Part shown: one piece after another, positions 54,713-63,643 of the stretch
Layout: the number at the start of each line of letters is the position of its first letter
Numbering within the stretch: position 1 is the stretch's first letter
DNA from: Adiantum capillus-veneris
Lineage: Eukaryota; Streptophyta; Polypodiopsida; Polypodiales; Pteridaceae
Assembly (NCBI GenBank): GCA_014529385.2
Contig: CM043950.1
Location: 155,042,045 to 155,106,044 of the forward strand
Length of the DNA: 64,000 bases
Direction: 5' to 3'
Program-made: the position numbers and the translations under genes
The notes under the pieces: model-generated
Database searches by the model: none
What the model was told of the DNA's origin: nothing
What the model saw: only the letters and a program-made list of their open reading frames with translations

Positions 54713-54720
54713 CTAGGTTA

Positions 54721-54933
54721 ATGAATCAATAGGACTTGTATCGTACATTCATTCCTTTGGCTAGACAAGACGTGCATGTAGTAGTTGGCACAAAGCTACA
54801 ATTTCAACGTGTTTTCCGTCTTATGTTTGAACCTAGGCAAGTAGCAGCTATCAATGCCTCAGTCAATCCGTTCATTTTGCCATTGATTATCTACGATCTA
54901 ATCTTTGATGTTTACATTTTCATCCTACTTTGA
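54721..54933 (+). pseudogene. G2 leader ORF2, 70 codons, nonsense at codon 4
   Basis: ATG AAT CAA TAG at 54721-54732: the first three codons match G1 (MNQ), then a stop. The frame then runs FIPLARQDVHVVVGTKLQFQ, RVFRLMFEPRQVAAINASVN, PFILPLIIYDLIFDVYIFIL, L, TGA. Length and both ends agree with G1 leader ORF2 (26877-27089). The gap between leader ORF1 and ORF2 is only about eight bases. Confidence 0.7.
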
Positions 54934-54996
54934 AATTTGATTTTGCAAAAGGAAAAAAAATTAAAGGAAAAGAAATTTTTGAGTAAAACCAGCAAC

Positions 54997-55795
54997 ATGG
55001 ATACAACTAGGCAAATGAGTGGCTACCCCTTGTTCTTTGGAGAGCCTGGGGAATGATGTGGAATTAATCTTAGAAAATTTCAAGTCTTGCCGTATCAAGA
55101 GGATAGTAATTGATCAAGAACATGTAGAAATGTTTGGGGTAGTCCTTAGGAAAGATGCTAGCACTTGGTTTGACTCTTTGCCTGAGGAAGCTAAGGGAAA
55201 TTAAACAGAAGTTGTGACTAGTTTCAAGGGATACTTCTTTGATCCATAAAACACTCAAAAACTATGGCAAGACATTGTCTCTCATAAACAAAAAGACTTA
55301 GATGACTACTACTTGTATAAGCAAGAGTTTCTACGTCTTTGGGCTTTATGGGTACGAAATGTTGCTAACCCAGGTGATGGTGCATAGTTTTTAAAGAAGG
55401 AAAGGTTCATAGCTGGTCTCTTCCCTGATCTTCAGGTAAAGGTGGAGGCAGGTGCACTCGCTACCCATGATGCAGCTGAAACCATAGCTTTGAAGAAGTA
55501 TAGGAAACTCAAGTGCCTATGGGGAGAGGTTCCAATAAAGGGCCTTACACCCAAAGGTAAGTTACAAACATCAATGTCTTGGGAGCTTTCTGAGGTAACG
55601 ACTGAAGTCATTGAGAAGTTAAATGAATCTTTGTGCAACCTTTCAATTCACCTTGCACAAGCTGTAGGTCCAAAAGGACAAGCAAAGAAGTCAGAAGAGC
55701 AAGAGCCACGACCTAGTAGAGTCTTGGAATGCTGGAATTGTGGAGAGTCTGGACATGGGATGTATAATTTTCCTTGGCCTCGGGGGGAGACCTAA
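54997..55795 (+). pseudogene. G2 gag with damaged zinc knuckle
   Basis: ATG at 54997 (MDTTRQMSGYPLFFGEPGE) is followed by a TGA. After a one-base shift the next frame has DVELILENFKSCRIKRIVID, MFGVVLRKDASTWFDSLPEE (retrotransposon-gag, A-S-T-W-F in place of A-x-x-W-[YF]), then KDLDDYYLYKQEFLRLWALW and FIAGLFPDLQVKVEAGALAT. The zinc knuckle is CWNCGESGHGMYNF, where the last Cys is Phe. Stops occur near 55202, 55232 and 55387. Gag would build the particle; this copy is dead. Confidence 0.85.
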
Positions 55796-57380
55796 CTTGA
55801 ATTACCCAGTGAATGCAGGTGAAGGCACTAGTCAGCAACCGGTGCTTTTGCAGAGACCAAATGCTGCTCAACCTCCACAATGGCAAGTAGAGGGAATACC
55901 ACCTTTGCCTGACCCAAATGTCAATGTTGTAGAAGTCACACAATCCAAAGAGGGTGACATTGAAGCAAATGGCATCAAACGTGGTCGGGGGAAAGGTAAG
56001 GAAAAGGAAGGAGTAACATCACAAAGTGACCATGGACGAGGAAAGAAAGCAAAGGAAACCAAGGAAACCAAGAGGAACCGGTGCCGCATCAATCTTCAAG
56101 ACTTCCCTCTTGGACATGGTATGGCTCCGTACAACCTTATGGAGGACATGAGAGGTAAGGGTCCAAGCATATCATGGCCTCAATTTCTTGCAGTATGCCC
56201 ACAAGTTAGGAGGGAGTTAACAAAGTCAGTTAGCACTAGGAGAAGGACGAAATAAAATGTTCCTTTTGTTAAAATTGCACATGCCAAAATAAATGAGGAT
56301 ATTACACCTATGCTAGATTGCTATATCAAGGGAAAACTAGTTAGGAAGGGTCTAGTGGATGGGGGCGTACAAATTTGCATCATGACAGAGGACCTTATGC
56401 AAAGACTAGGTATGCACATTCATGAGATGCCTGAAATCAAAGTGAAAATGGAAAATAATAGCAAGGCTAGGTGTTTGGGATTTTGTAAGAATGTTTTTGT
56501 GGAAGATTTTGGCATTAAGAAGGCTCTTGATTTATATGGTTTGTCTACAAAGGGAAATGGATATCCATTTATCCTAGGTAGACGGTGGCTAATGAGAATG
56601 CAAGCATTGCAGGATTGGGAAAGTGGAAAGTTGATTTGCAAAAATGACAATCACCAGAAAGTTGCCTTTGACATGAAGGAGAAACGTCAAGAGGAGCTCC
56701 ATGAGGAATCTTCTCAAAGTGAAAGCGGGGATGAGGCTGATGACACCCCGGAAGAAGAAAGCAGTGGTAGCACTACAGATGAGGAGTCATCCATTGAAGT
56801 CACGGGTGTAAATTGTAGGCCAAATAACAAAGAGACATCTTGCCAAGGTTTAGAAGAGGTAGGTCCCCTGGAGAACCAAAGTTTGAATGATGAAGAAATG
56901 CTAGATGGTAAGTTGTCAAAGACTCTTACTTGGGAGGAAAGAGAGGAGTTCAAAAGTGTGCTAAGAAAGTTTCCTAAGCTTTTTGCTAAAGATTACACAG
57001 ATGTACGTGGAGTGGATGCCATTCAACACAATATTGAGGTAAAGCTAGAGGCCAAACCTAAAGCACAAAAGCTACGAAGGTCAGGAGTCATCAAAGAGCA
57101 AGAACTACTCAAAGAGGTGTGGAAGCTTCTAGCAGTAGGGTTCATCTACCCCATAGAGAATTTTGAGTGGGTCTCTCCAGTTGTGGTCACTCCGAAAAAT
57201 AATGGCAAGTGGAAGGTATGTGTTGATTATCGTCCACTCAACGAGGCAACAAAAAGAGATCACTTTCTCCTCCCATTTCAAGATGAGATTCTTAATGAGG
57301 TAACAGGTAACGAAAAGTACACGGTATGTGATGGCTACTCTGGTTACTTTAAAATAGGTATTGCATTGGAGGATCAATAA
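55740..57380 (+). pseudogene. G2 linker, protease and first part of RT
   Basis: 55740-56255 (after a shift) is a Gln/Pro and Lys/Arg-rich linker ending ISWPQFLAVCPQVRRELTKS, with a TAA. 56310-57380 has the protease (KGLVDGGVQICIMTEDLMQR with D-G-G, and PFILGRRWLM near residue 92), an acidic Ser-rich linker (EESSQSESGDEADDTPEEES), then RT: KLRRSGVIKEQELLKEVWKL, GFIYPIENFEWVSPVVVTPK, GKWKVCVDYRPLNEATKRDH, DGYSGYFKIGIALEDQ, TAA. The same order and similar text occur in G3 on the other strand. Confidence 0.9.
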
Positions 57381-57965
57381 AAAACAACCTTCATCACCCC
57401 TTAGGGTTGTTATGCTTTTAGAGTCATGCCGTTTGGTTTGACAAATGCTCTAGCAACGTTTCAACGATTCATGAACATGGTGTTTCAAACATTCTTTGGG
57501 AAGTCTATTAGAGTATTCATAGATAATTTTTGCATCTATATCTCTAAATCATTGCATCTACAAAAGGTAGAAGAAGGCTTGAAGAAGCTATATGATATGG
57601 GAGGTCAACTCAATCCCGACAAGTGCCATATAGATGAGGATGAAGTGATCTTGCTTGGTCAAATCACAAGGTTTCTTCCAAAGGCATTGAGGTGGATCCA
57701 ACAAAGGCAAAATCTCTCATTTAGCTACCATCACCATAGAGTCTTAAGGAGATAATTTCATTTATTCAAAAGGTGAAGTACATGTCATGCTTCATTCACT
57801 TGGCATCAAAGTTACTTTACCCCCTCTAGAAGGTGACACAACAGGTAGAGTTTGCATGGTTCGATGAGCTTGAAGAGTACTTTTCTTGTATTAAAATGGT
57901 TTTGGCAGAACTACCAATGCTCATGCCTCCACGTTGGGAGTTTACATTCTTTGTTAGCTCAAGTG
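57381..57965 (+). pseudogene. G2 RT palm/thumb and start of RNase H, cut by G3
   Basis: Continues in frame after the TAA: KTTFITP, TAG (Trp expected), GCYAFRVMPFGLTNALATFQ, FGKSIRVFIDNFCIYIS. The catalytic F-x-D-D is F-I-D-N (57516-57527), so the polymerase site itself is destroyed. KCHIDEDEVILLGQ and a frameshifted thumb follow, then EFTFFVSSSV of the first RNase H, where G3 begins at 57966. Confidence 0.88.
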
Positions 57966-58174
57966 TGGTGGCGAGAGCAAAGCGAACCCCAAACCTCGAC
58001 GGCCTCTAAAACACCGGGGACCGAATGACGCGCCTCGAGCCTGTCATGGTAAAGCAAACAGGGGGCACCACCTAGCTTCAGCTGCTAGGAAGCAAACAAC
58101 ACACCACTATAACAAAGTTTTCATCCAAGAGAGATGGATGCTTGGGAGTAATGATGAAGAGGAAAGGGAGTGAG

Positions 58175-58177
<3 letters not shown>

Positions 58178-58246
<69 letters not shown>
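58178..58246 (-). repeat. (GA)n microsatellite in G3 LTR (CT on element strand)
   Basis: About 69 uninterrupted bases, the longest microsatellite in the window. Confidence 0.97.
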
Positions 58247-58249
<3 letters not shown>

Positions 58250-58722
58250 GGGAGGGGGTATAGGAGCTTAGTACTTAGGCACCACAAAAGGATGGCGAAT
58301 CCGCACACCCTTCACACATACACAAGCTCACTCCAAACACAAAACTAGGTGGCGATTCCGCACACCTCACATGGGCAAAACATTGCAAGAAAACATACTC
58401 ACAAAACCTCAAGCTTTATTTAGAGAATAAGGCGATGAAATGGGGATCATAGGGTAGGGCAATGAGAAGGGAGAGCGTGGTAGAGCACATGGCGGATAGG
58501 TGGGAGTTGATGGCGAAGACTCGCAAGAGGATTATGGCCATCATCCTTCATATAGTTGCCCTTCATCTTCCATAGCCAAGGGTGTAGAGGTCATGCTCAA
58601 GACAAGCATGGTGATTGCGGTGATGGTGATCGTGTGGGTGTGTGTGTGTGCACTAGGCACACACAGTGCATAGTGTACTCTTTGGTGATGGTGTGTGTGT
58701 CCTTAGTGTGATGGTGAACCCT

Positions 58723-58732
58723 CTTTATATAG
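58723..58732 (-). promoter_or_regulatory. G3 LTR TATA box
   Basis: CTATATAAAG on the minus strand in CCCCTATATAAAGAGGGTTC. Confidence 0.7.
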
Positions 58733-59480
58733 GGGAGGAGGGGGGAGAAATTCTAGAATTTAGAAATGAAGAAATCATTATCTACATAGGCCATGTGACT
58801 GTGGGCTCCACTTGTCTGGCTGTGTGTATATGTGCCAGAACAGCAGTCTCATGAGAGAGAGACTAAGAGAGAGAGATGGTTTGATGAAAAAAAGTGAGAG
58901 GTGACATGGAGAATAAAGTAATTACGAGAGGGGAGAGAGTGGAGTGTGTTCAGAGGTGAATCTGTGTGCAGATGTGTGTGAACACAAGAAAAATCAGGTA
59001 ACCTCCGGGTGGGGATGGGTCTTTGGGCACCTTTTTTAGTGAAACTGAGTGTGTGTGAGTGTGGGGGAGGTTACTTAGCTACAAGACAAGAGACATGGCG
59101 TCCTCTAGAGAGAGGGGGGGTATTTGGGTCATGGGATATGATAGGAGAGAGAAAGGGGGGGTGGGGTATACTATTTTTGAAGATAGGGTAAGTTGCATGT
59201 GAGTTAGGGTGCATTATTGGTGAGTTATAATGCATTATTGGTGAGAGATGGGGTAGCTTGAGGGGAGAGAGAAAGGAGATAGGACAAGGGGAAGAGAGAG
59301 GGGGTTGACCTTTTGAGTGGAGGAGAGGAAAAGGGACACACGGCGGGGCAACAATGAAGAAAAAAGAGGCAAGGTGGGGATGGGCTGCCCCGCAGGCATG
59401 AGGTGGCCTATTTTACCTTTCTCATATATTTACATAATCATACTTTATTTTTTTCTTACTTTTTCGAATGCCTTTTATCA

Positions 59481-59490
59481 CTCCCTCCCT
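59481..59490 (-). other. G3 polypurine tract
   Basis: AGGGAGGGAG on the minus strand, ending exactly where the LTR starts (TGATAAAA). A further purine-rich stretch lies upstream. Confidence 0.88.
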
Positions 59491-59591
59491 AAGAGGGGGT
59501 TTTCATGGGGTGGGGACGAGAGAAGAGGGGTATGGGAGCTTGGCTTGTGAAAAGCCCCCATCATTAGCTCTCCCCTTTTGGCTAGAGGCAT

Positions 59592-61385
59592 TCATGTCTC
59601 TAGATCATCTGTTTGATCATTATCGTCGGAGGTGGCGGCTAATGGTGTGTCCTTATTTGGAATGTCAATTGGTGGAGCCTCGTCAAATCGAAGAAAATAA
59701 GGTTTAAGTCGCCAACCATTTACCCTGGTTTTATGAAGTTTTCCATCAGCCTCCATAAGCTGGTAGCTTCCATTGGCATACTTTTTCCTGACGATGAAAG
59801 GACCTTCCCATCGGAGTAGGAGTTTCTTATCCTTGCGCGTGTCGAAGCGATTGTCGTAGCGGAGCACTAACATTCCTTTATTCAATTCTTTTTTCCGGAG
59901 ATGCTCGTTAAAGCTAAGCCGTCTATGCTCTGCTTGTGCTGCATAATAATTTATTGCTTCTTCTCTGTCCAGCTGCAGTCTTTCCAAGTTGATGATGTGA
60001 TCTCTCAAATGCATGTTGGGCTGTTGAAGCTGGCTTGCCATTACTCTGAGACTTTGTAGTTGCACTTCAATGGGCAAGATTGCTTCCTTACCAAATACTA
60101 GATGATACGGTGTGAATCCCAAGGATGTACGAAATGAAGTTCTGTAGGCCCATAAAGCTGGTAGTAGATACTTATCCCAGTCTCTAGGATGATTGTTTAC
60201 CTGCTTGGTAATAATTTTAGAAACCATTCCATTTACCTTTTCAACTAGGCCATTACATTGAGGGTAATATGGTGAAGAGTGCCTCCTTGTAATGCCCAGT
60301 TTCTGCATTAATTCTCCTACCAAGTCTGCTCTGAAACCTGGCCCTCTATCAGAGATGATCTCTAAAGGTGTGCCAAACCTAAAGCATATGTGCTCGTAGA
60401 TAAATTTAGCTACCTCTACCGCTGTGATTCTAGTGGTGGTTGTAGCCTCTGCCCATCTAGTCATGTAGTCGACCCCCATGATAATGTAGAATTTTCCTGA
60501 GTTGGCCCTAGGTAATGGCCCAATGGCGTCGATACCCCATTTTTCAAATGGGCCATATGAGAGAATAGGTGTCTGTGGTTCAGACATAAGTGATCTAGTG
60601 CCGGCCTTTTGACACAACTTACATGTTTTGTACCAGTGGTGTACATCACGGTTGAGGCTAGGCCATATGAAGCCTGCCTGCAAGATTTTCCTACTTGTTA
60701 TGTCTAGGGCAAAGTGACCACCACAAACCCCATCGTGACAGCTAGCAATTACTCCCGTGATTTCCTGAGAGAGAGGGACCTTCCTGAGTATTTGGTCCTT
60801 ACCCTTACAGTACAAACCGTCATTGATGAGTCGATACCTTGTGGCCTTCCGCGTCAGCCATTGCTTCTGTCCCTTTGTTAAATCTGATGGGCATTCCCCT
60901 GTTTCCAAAAAATGCATGATGTCAGGCAAGGCATCACTTCCTTGAAATAGAGGGAGCTTTAGTTTTATTGCTCCAACCACCACTTCCTGTAGTCTTTCAC
61001 TTGCTAGGGCATCTGCTTCTTGGTTTTGAGCCCTTGGGATATGGTGTATTTGAACTTCTTCAAGCTTACCCAACAAGGTTTTTACACCACTTAAGTGAGT
61101 CCTTAAACTAGGATTCTTGCATGTCCATGCTCCATTTACTTGCCTTACCAGAAGTAGAGCATCCCCAAATACATTAAGGCGTTGTACACCTTGTGAGACG
61201 CACCATTGTAGACCCTTGGTTAGTGCTGCATACTCGACTTCATTGTTAGAATGTGAATCTAACAATTGGCCCAACGAAAATACCTTTGTCCCTTTGTCAT
61301 CAAAGACCACTATGCCTGCAGCTGCTTTGTCAGACGCTCGCTTGTAGGCTCCATCAAAGTAGAGAGAGTATGCTCCTTCTACCAT
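59592..61385 (-). CDS. G3 second RNase H and integrase (597 codons)
   Basis: ATG at 61385; the frame is open about 40 bases further upstream. RNase H spans residues 5-135 with D11 (LYFDGAYKR), E51 (NNEVEYAAL), D75 (VFGDALLLV) and D125 (QEADALASE), all four catalytic acids. Integrase has an HHCC zinc finger (H217, H224, C255, C258) and a core with D286 (GIDAIGPL), D346 (IISDRGPGF) and E382 (NGLVEKVNG). The D346-E382 spacing is D-x35-E, as in active integrases. The C-terminal part has GMLVLRYDNRFDTRKDKK and KLLLRWEGPFIVRKKY, then an acidic tail. It would remove the RNA strand and insert cDNA. No chromodomain is seen. Confidence 0.96.
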   Translation of the reverse strand: MVEGAYSLYFDGAYKRASDKAAAGIVVFDDKGTKVFSLGQLLDSHSNNEVEYAALTKGLQWCVSQGVQRLNVFGDALLLVRQVNGAWTCKNPSLRTHLSGVKTLLGKLEEVQIHHIPRAQNQEADALASERLQEVVVGAIKLKLPLFQGSDALPDIMHFLETGECPSDLTKGQKQWLTRKATRYRLINDGLYCKGKDQILRKVPLSQEITGVIASCHDGVCGGHFALDITSRKILQAGFIWPSLNRDVHHWYKTCKLCQKAGTRSLMSEPQTPILSYGPFEKWGIDAIGPLPRANSGKFYIIMGVDYMTRWAEATTTTRITAVEVAKFIYEHICFRFGTPLEIISDRGPGFRADLVGELMQKLGITRRHSSPYYPQCNGLVEKVNGMVSKIITKQVNNHPRDWDKYLLPALWAYRTSFRTSLGFTPYHLVFGKEAILPIEVQLQSLRVMASQLQQPNMHLRDHIINLERLQLDREEAINYYAAQAEHRRLSFNEHLRKKELNKGMLVLRYDNRFDTRKDKKLLLRWEGPFIVRKKYANGSYQLMEADGKLHKTRVNGWRLKPYFLRFDEAPPIDIPNKDTPLAATSDDNDQTDDLET

Positions 61386-63643
61386 CGGTGGTACTGGAGG
61401 TAATCGGACTTCTCCTTCTTAGATTGCTTCTCCTTCCTTTCAAAGACTTGGTAGGTCATGAGTCCCCCCAAACTTGCCCTTGTCGTGCTTTCTACCTGTA
61501 CCGTGTAGTCAAACTCTTGCAGACGAACTAGCCATTTAGTAATTCTAGCAGACACATCCATGTGTTGTACAACATAGGGAAATATTTCATCCGTGGTTAG
61601 AATCACAAATTGCTTAGGCAGCAAATATGACCTAAACTTTGTAGTTGCAAATCTAAGAGATAGGACTAAGTGTTCCACATGGGTGAAACCTTTCTCTCCT
61701 GCTGTCATCATTCGACTAGAGAAGTAGATTGGCCTCATGAAAGATGCCGTTGTATCCTTTTGGAGTAGCACAGCCCCCAATGAGTCATCACCAACACTTG
61801 AGGTGACATAGAAATTTTCATCCCACTTAGGTGGTGAGATAGTTGGCAGAGTGGCTAAGACCTCCTTTACCTTGTTGTAGTGATGTTCGCTTTCCTCGTC
61901 CCAAGTGAAAGTTGATCTTTGAGTGAGTTTTTGCAGTGGTAGAACAAGTTGTGATAGTAGATGTATGAATCTACTTAAGTACCTCACCTTTTGTAGAAAA
62001 GAGACCAGTTGACGTGCGGTCGTTGGTGAAGGTAGGGCTATGAGTGCAGACACCTTACTTGGGTCGGCGTTGATACCTTTTGCTGAAATTTCATGGCCTA
62101 GTAGAATGACTTTACTCTCCCCAATGTGGCATTTATCCACATTTAATTGCCCACCTAGGCTCTGCAACCTGGCCAAACCTTCAGTTACCTTTTCTAAATG
62201 TGAAATACGGGAGCTATATATACAAAAATCATCAATGAACACTCTTATGGATGTTCCAAAGAACGGTTGAAAAACATATGTGACATATCTTTGGAATGTG
62301 GCAGGTGCATTTGTGAGACCAAATGGCATAACCCTGTATGCAAAACAACCCCATGGCGTGATAAAACTGGTTTTTAGCTGATCTTCCAAGGCTATGCGTA
62401 TTTGAAAGTATCCAGAATAACCATCATAGACGGTATAGCATTCAAAACCCGCTACTTCATTCAGAATTTCATCCAAGAAAGGGAGAGGAAAGTGGTCTCT
62501 CTTTGTAGCTGCATTTAGTGGTTTGTAGTCAGCACAGACCCTCCACTTACCATTCTTTTTAGGCGTCACCACTACGGGTGACACCCATTCTGAGTTTTCT
62601 ACAGGATAGATGAATCCCGCCTCCAGCAGTTTCCTTACCTCGACCAAGAGTGCCTTTTCTTGTATGACCCCCAGTCGTCGTAGCTTTTGCACAACTGGTC
62701 TTACCCCTTCCTTCAGCTTAATATGATGCTCCACCACTGTAATGCCCGTGATTCTTTCATAGTTGTCAATGAACAGGTTAGGAAATCCCATCAACATTTG
62801 CAAAAAACTATCTTTCTTCTCAAGTGTTAATTCCGTAGACAACATACCCTTCAACCTACTTCCTCCTAGGCCAGGTGATTTGCTCTCCTCTTCATTGGGT
62901 TGCCCTTTTGGTGATGGATCACCAGTTGTGCTTACCCTTTGTGGATCCTTCATAATGATACCCATCACATCAATGGAACTGTCACTTTCGTCGGTGGATG
63001 TGGTCTCCTCCTCAGAACTGGAAGATTCGCTACTGGTTTCATCTGCCGATGTTTCCAGATTCATTTGCTTCTGCTTGCCAATCCTCATGTCGTAGTAGAT
63101 TGTCTCCCCTTTCTTACCGGTCATGCGTAGAAGGCCAGTACCCCAGTCTTGTTTTGCCTTCATGGCCATCAACCATGGCCTTCCCAAAATTAGTGGATAG
63201 CCCTCCCCCTTAGTAGGCATTACAAAAAAATCTACCTCTACCTCAGTGTTGAAAGCTTTGATTTTCACGGCACTTACCACACCCACACACTTTACTTTTG
63301 CGTTGTTTGCCATCTTTGCCTTGCATGGAGAAGGCCTGTCAACCTCGAGCCCTAATTGAAGCATCATAGCTTCGCTCATTACACAGATTTGTGCACCTCC
63401 ATCAATGTAGGTGTTTCCAACCCTCTTTCCTTTTATGTTTACGTCGACAATTGGAAGGATGTCATCCATGTTGCATCCCGAAATTGCTCCGGCTACCTTT
63501 GTTTTGGAGCTTCTTGTACTTACCATTTTAGACCATTGTCGCCTTACTTTAGGTACAAGATGTAGTAGCTGTGGCCATGTAATCTTTGGTCCTTGCTCTG
63601 CCACATCCAATGTTAGATCATAGGGCTTAGAACTTTCCCCTAG
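61379..63643 (-). CDS. G3 protease, reverse transcriptase and first RNase H (about 750 codons)
   Basis: Numbered from MDVAEQGPKI (codon at 63610, a TTG): ITWPQLLHLVPKVRRQW, protease D70-G-G (TYIDGGAQICVMSE) with LILGRPWLM at 140-148, and an acidic Ser-rich linker 180-215. RT follows (EWVSPVVVTPKKNGKWRVCA, D396 in YDGYSGYF, VFIDDFCIYSS with D460 and D461). The thumb has LLGHEISAKGINADPSKVSA, then the first RNase H (FYVTSSVGDDSLGAVLLQK), where the D-A-S catalytic Asp is replaced. It ends DYLQYHRW, TAG. RT and protease look functional. The frame continues upstream past a single TAG (63644-63646), so the true start is in gag. Confidence 0.95.
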   Translation of the reverse strand, partial: LGESSKPYDLTLDVAEQGPKITWPQLLHLVPKVRRQWSKMVSTRSSKTKVAGAISGCNMDDILPIVDVNIKGKRVGNTYIDGGAQICVMSEAMMLQLGLEVDRPSPCKAKMANNAKVKCVGVVSAVKIKAFNTEVEVDFFVMPTKGEGYPLILGRPWLMAMKAKQDWGTGLLRMTGKKGETIYYDMRIGKQKQMNLETSADETSSESSSSEEETTSTDESDSSIDVMGIIMKDPQRVSTTGDPSPKGQPNEEESKSPGLGGSRLKGMLSTELTLEKKDSFLQMLMGFPNLFIDNYERITGITVVEHHIKLKEGVRPVVQKLRRLGVIQEKALLVEVRKLLEAGFIYPVENSEWVSPVVVTPKKNGKWRVCADYKPLNAATKRDHFPLPFLDEILNEVAGFECYTVYDGYSGYFQIRIALEDQLKTSFITPWGCFAYRVMPFGLTNAPATFQRYVTYVFQPFFGTSIRVFIDDFCIYSSRISHLEKVTEGLARLQSLGGQLNVDKCHIGESKVILLGHEISAKGINADPSKVSALIALPSPTTARQLVSFLQKVRYLSRFIHLLSQLVLPLQKLTQRSTFTWDEESEHHYNKVKEVLATLPTISPPKWDENFYVTSSVGDDSLGAVLLQKDTTASFMRPIYFSSRMMTAGEKGFTHVEHLVLSLRFATTKFRSYLLPKQFVILTTDEIFPYVVQHMDVSARITKWLVRLQEFDYTVQVESTTRASLGGLMTYQVFERKEKQSKKEKSDYLQYHRW

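Larger units (their letters stand above)
52016..57965 (+). mobile_element. G2: Ty3/gypsy retrotransposon, cut by G3
   Basis: LTR (to 54399), primer site (54403-54420), two leader ORFs, gag with zinc knuckle, protease, RT and the start of RNase H. At 57965 the minus-strand G3 begins, so the rest of G2 should lie beyond the right edge. G2 shares primer site, leader ORFs and pol sequence with G1. Frames are broken repeatedly (54730, about 55067, 55202, 55232, 55387, 55795, 56253, 57378, 57402). Confidence 0.9.
57966..59480 (-). repeat. G3 3' LTR (1515 bp)
   Basis: On the minus strand it starts TGATAAAAGGCATTCG right after the polypurine tract and ends CTCTCGCCACCA at 57966. A TATA box lies at 58732-58723 and a long CT run (58246-58178) downstream of it. 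CTAGGTGGTGCCCCC near its end also occurs in G2 (CTAGGTGGTGCCC). Confidence 0.87.
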
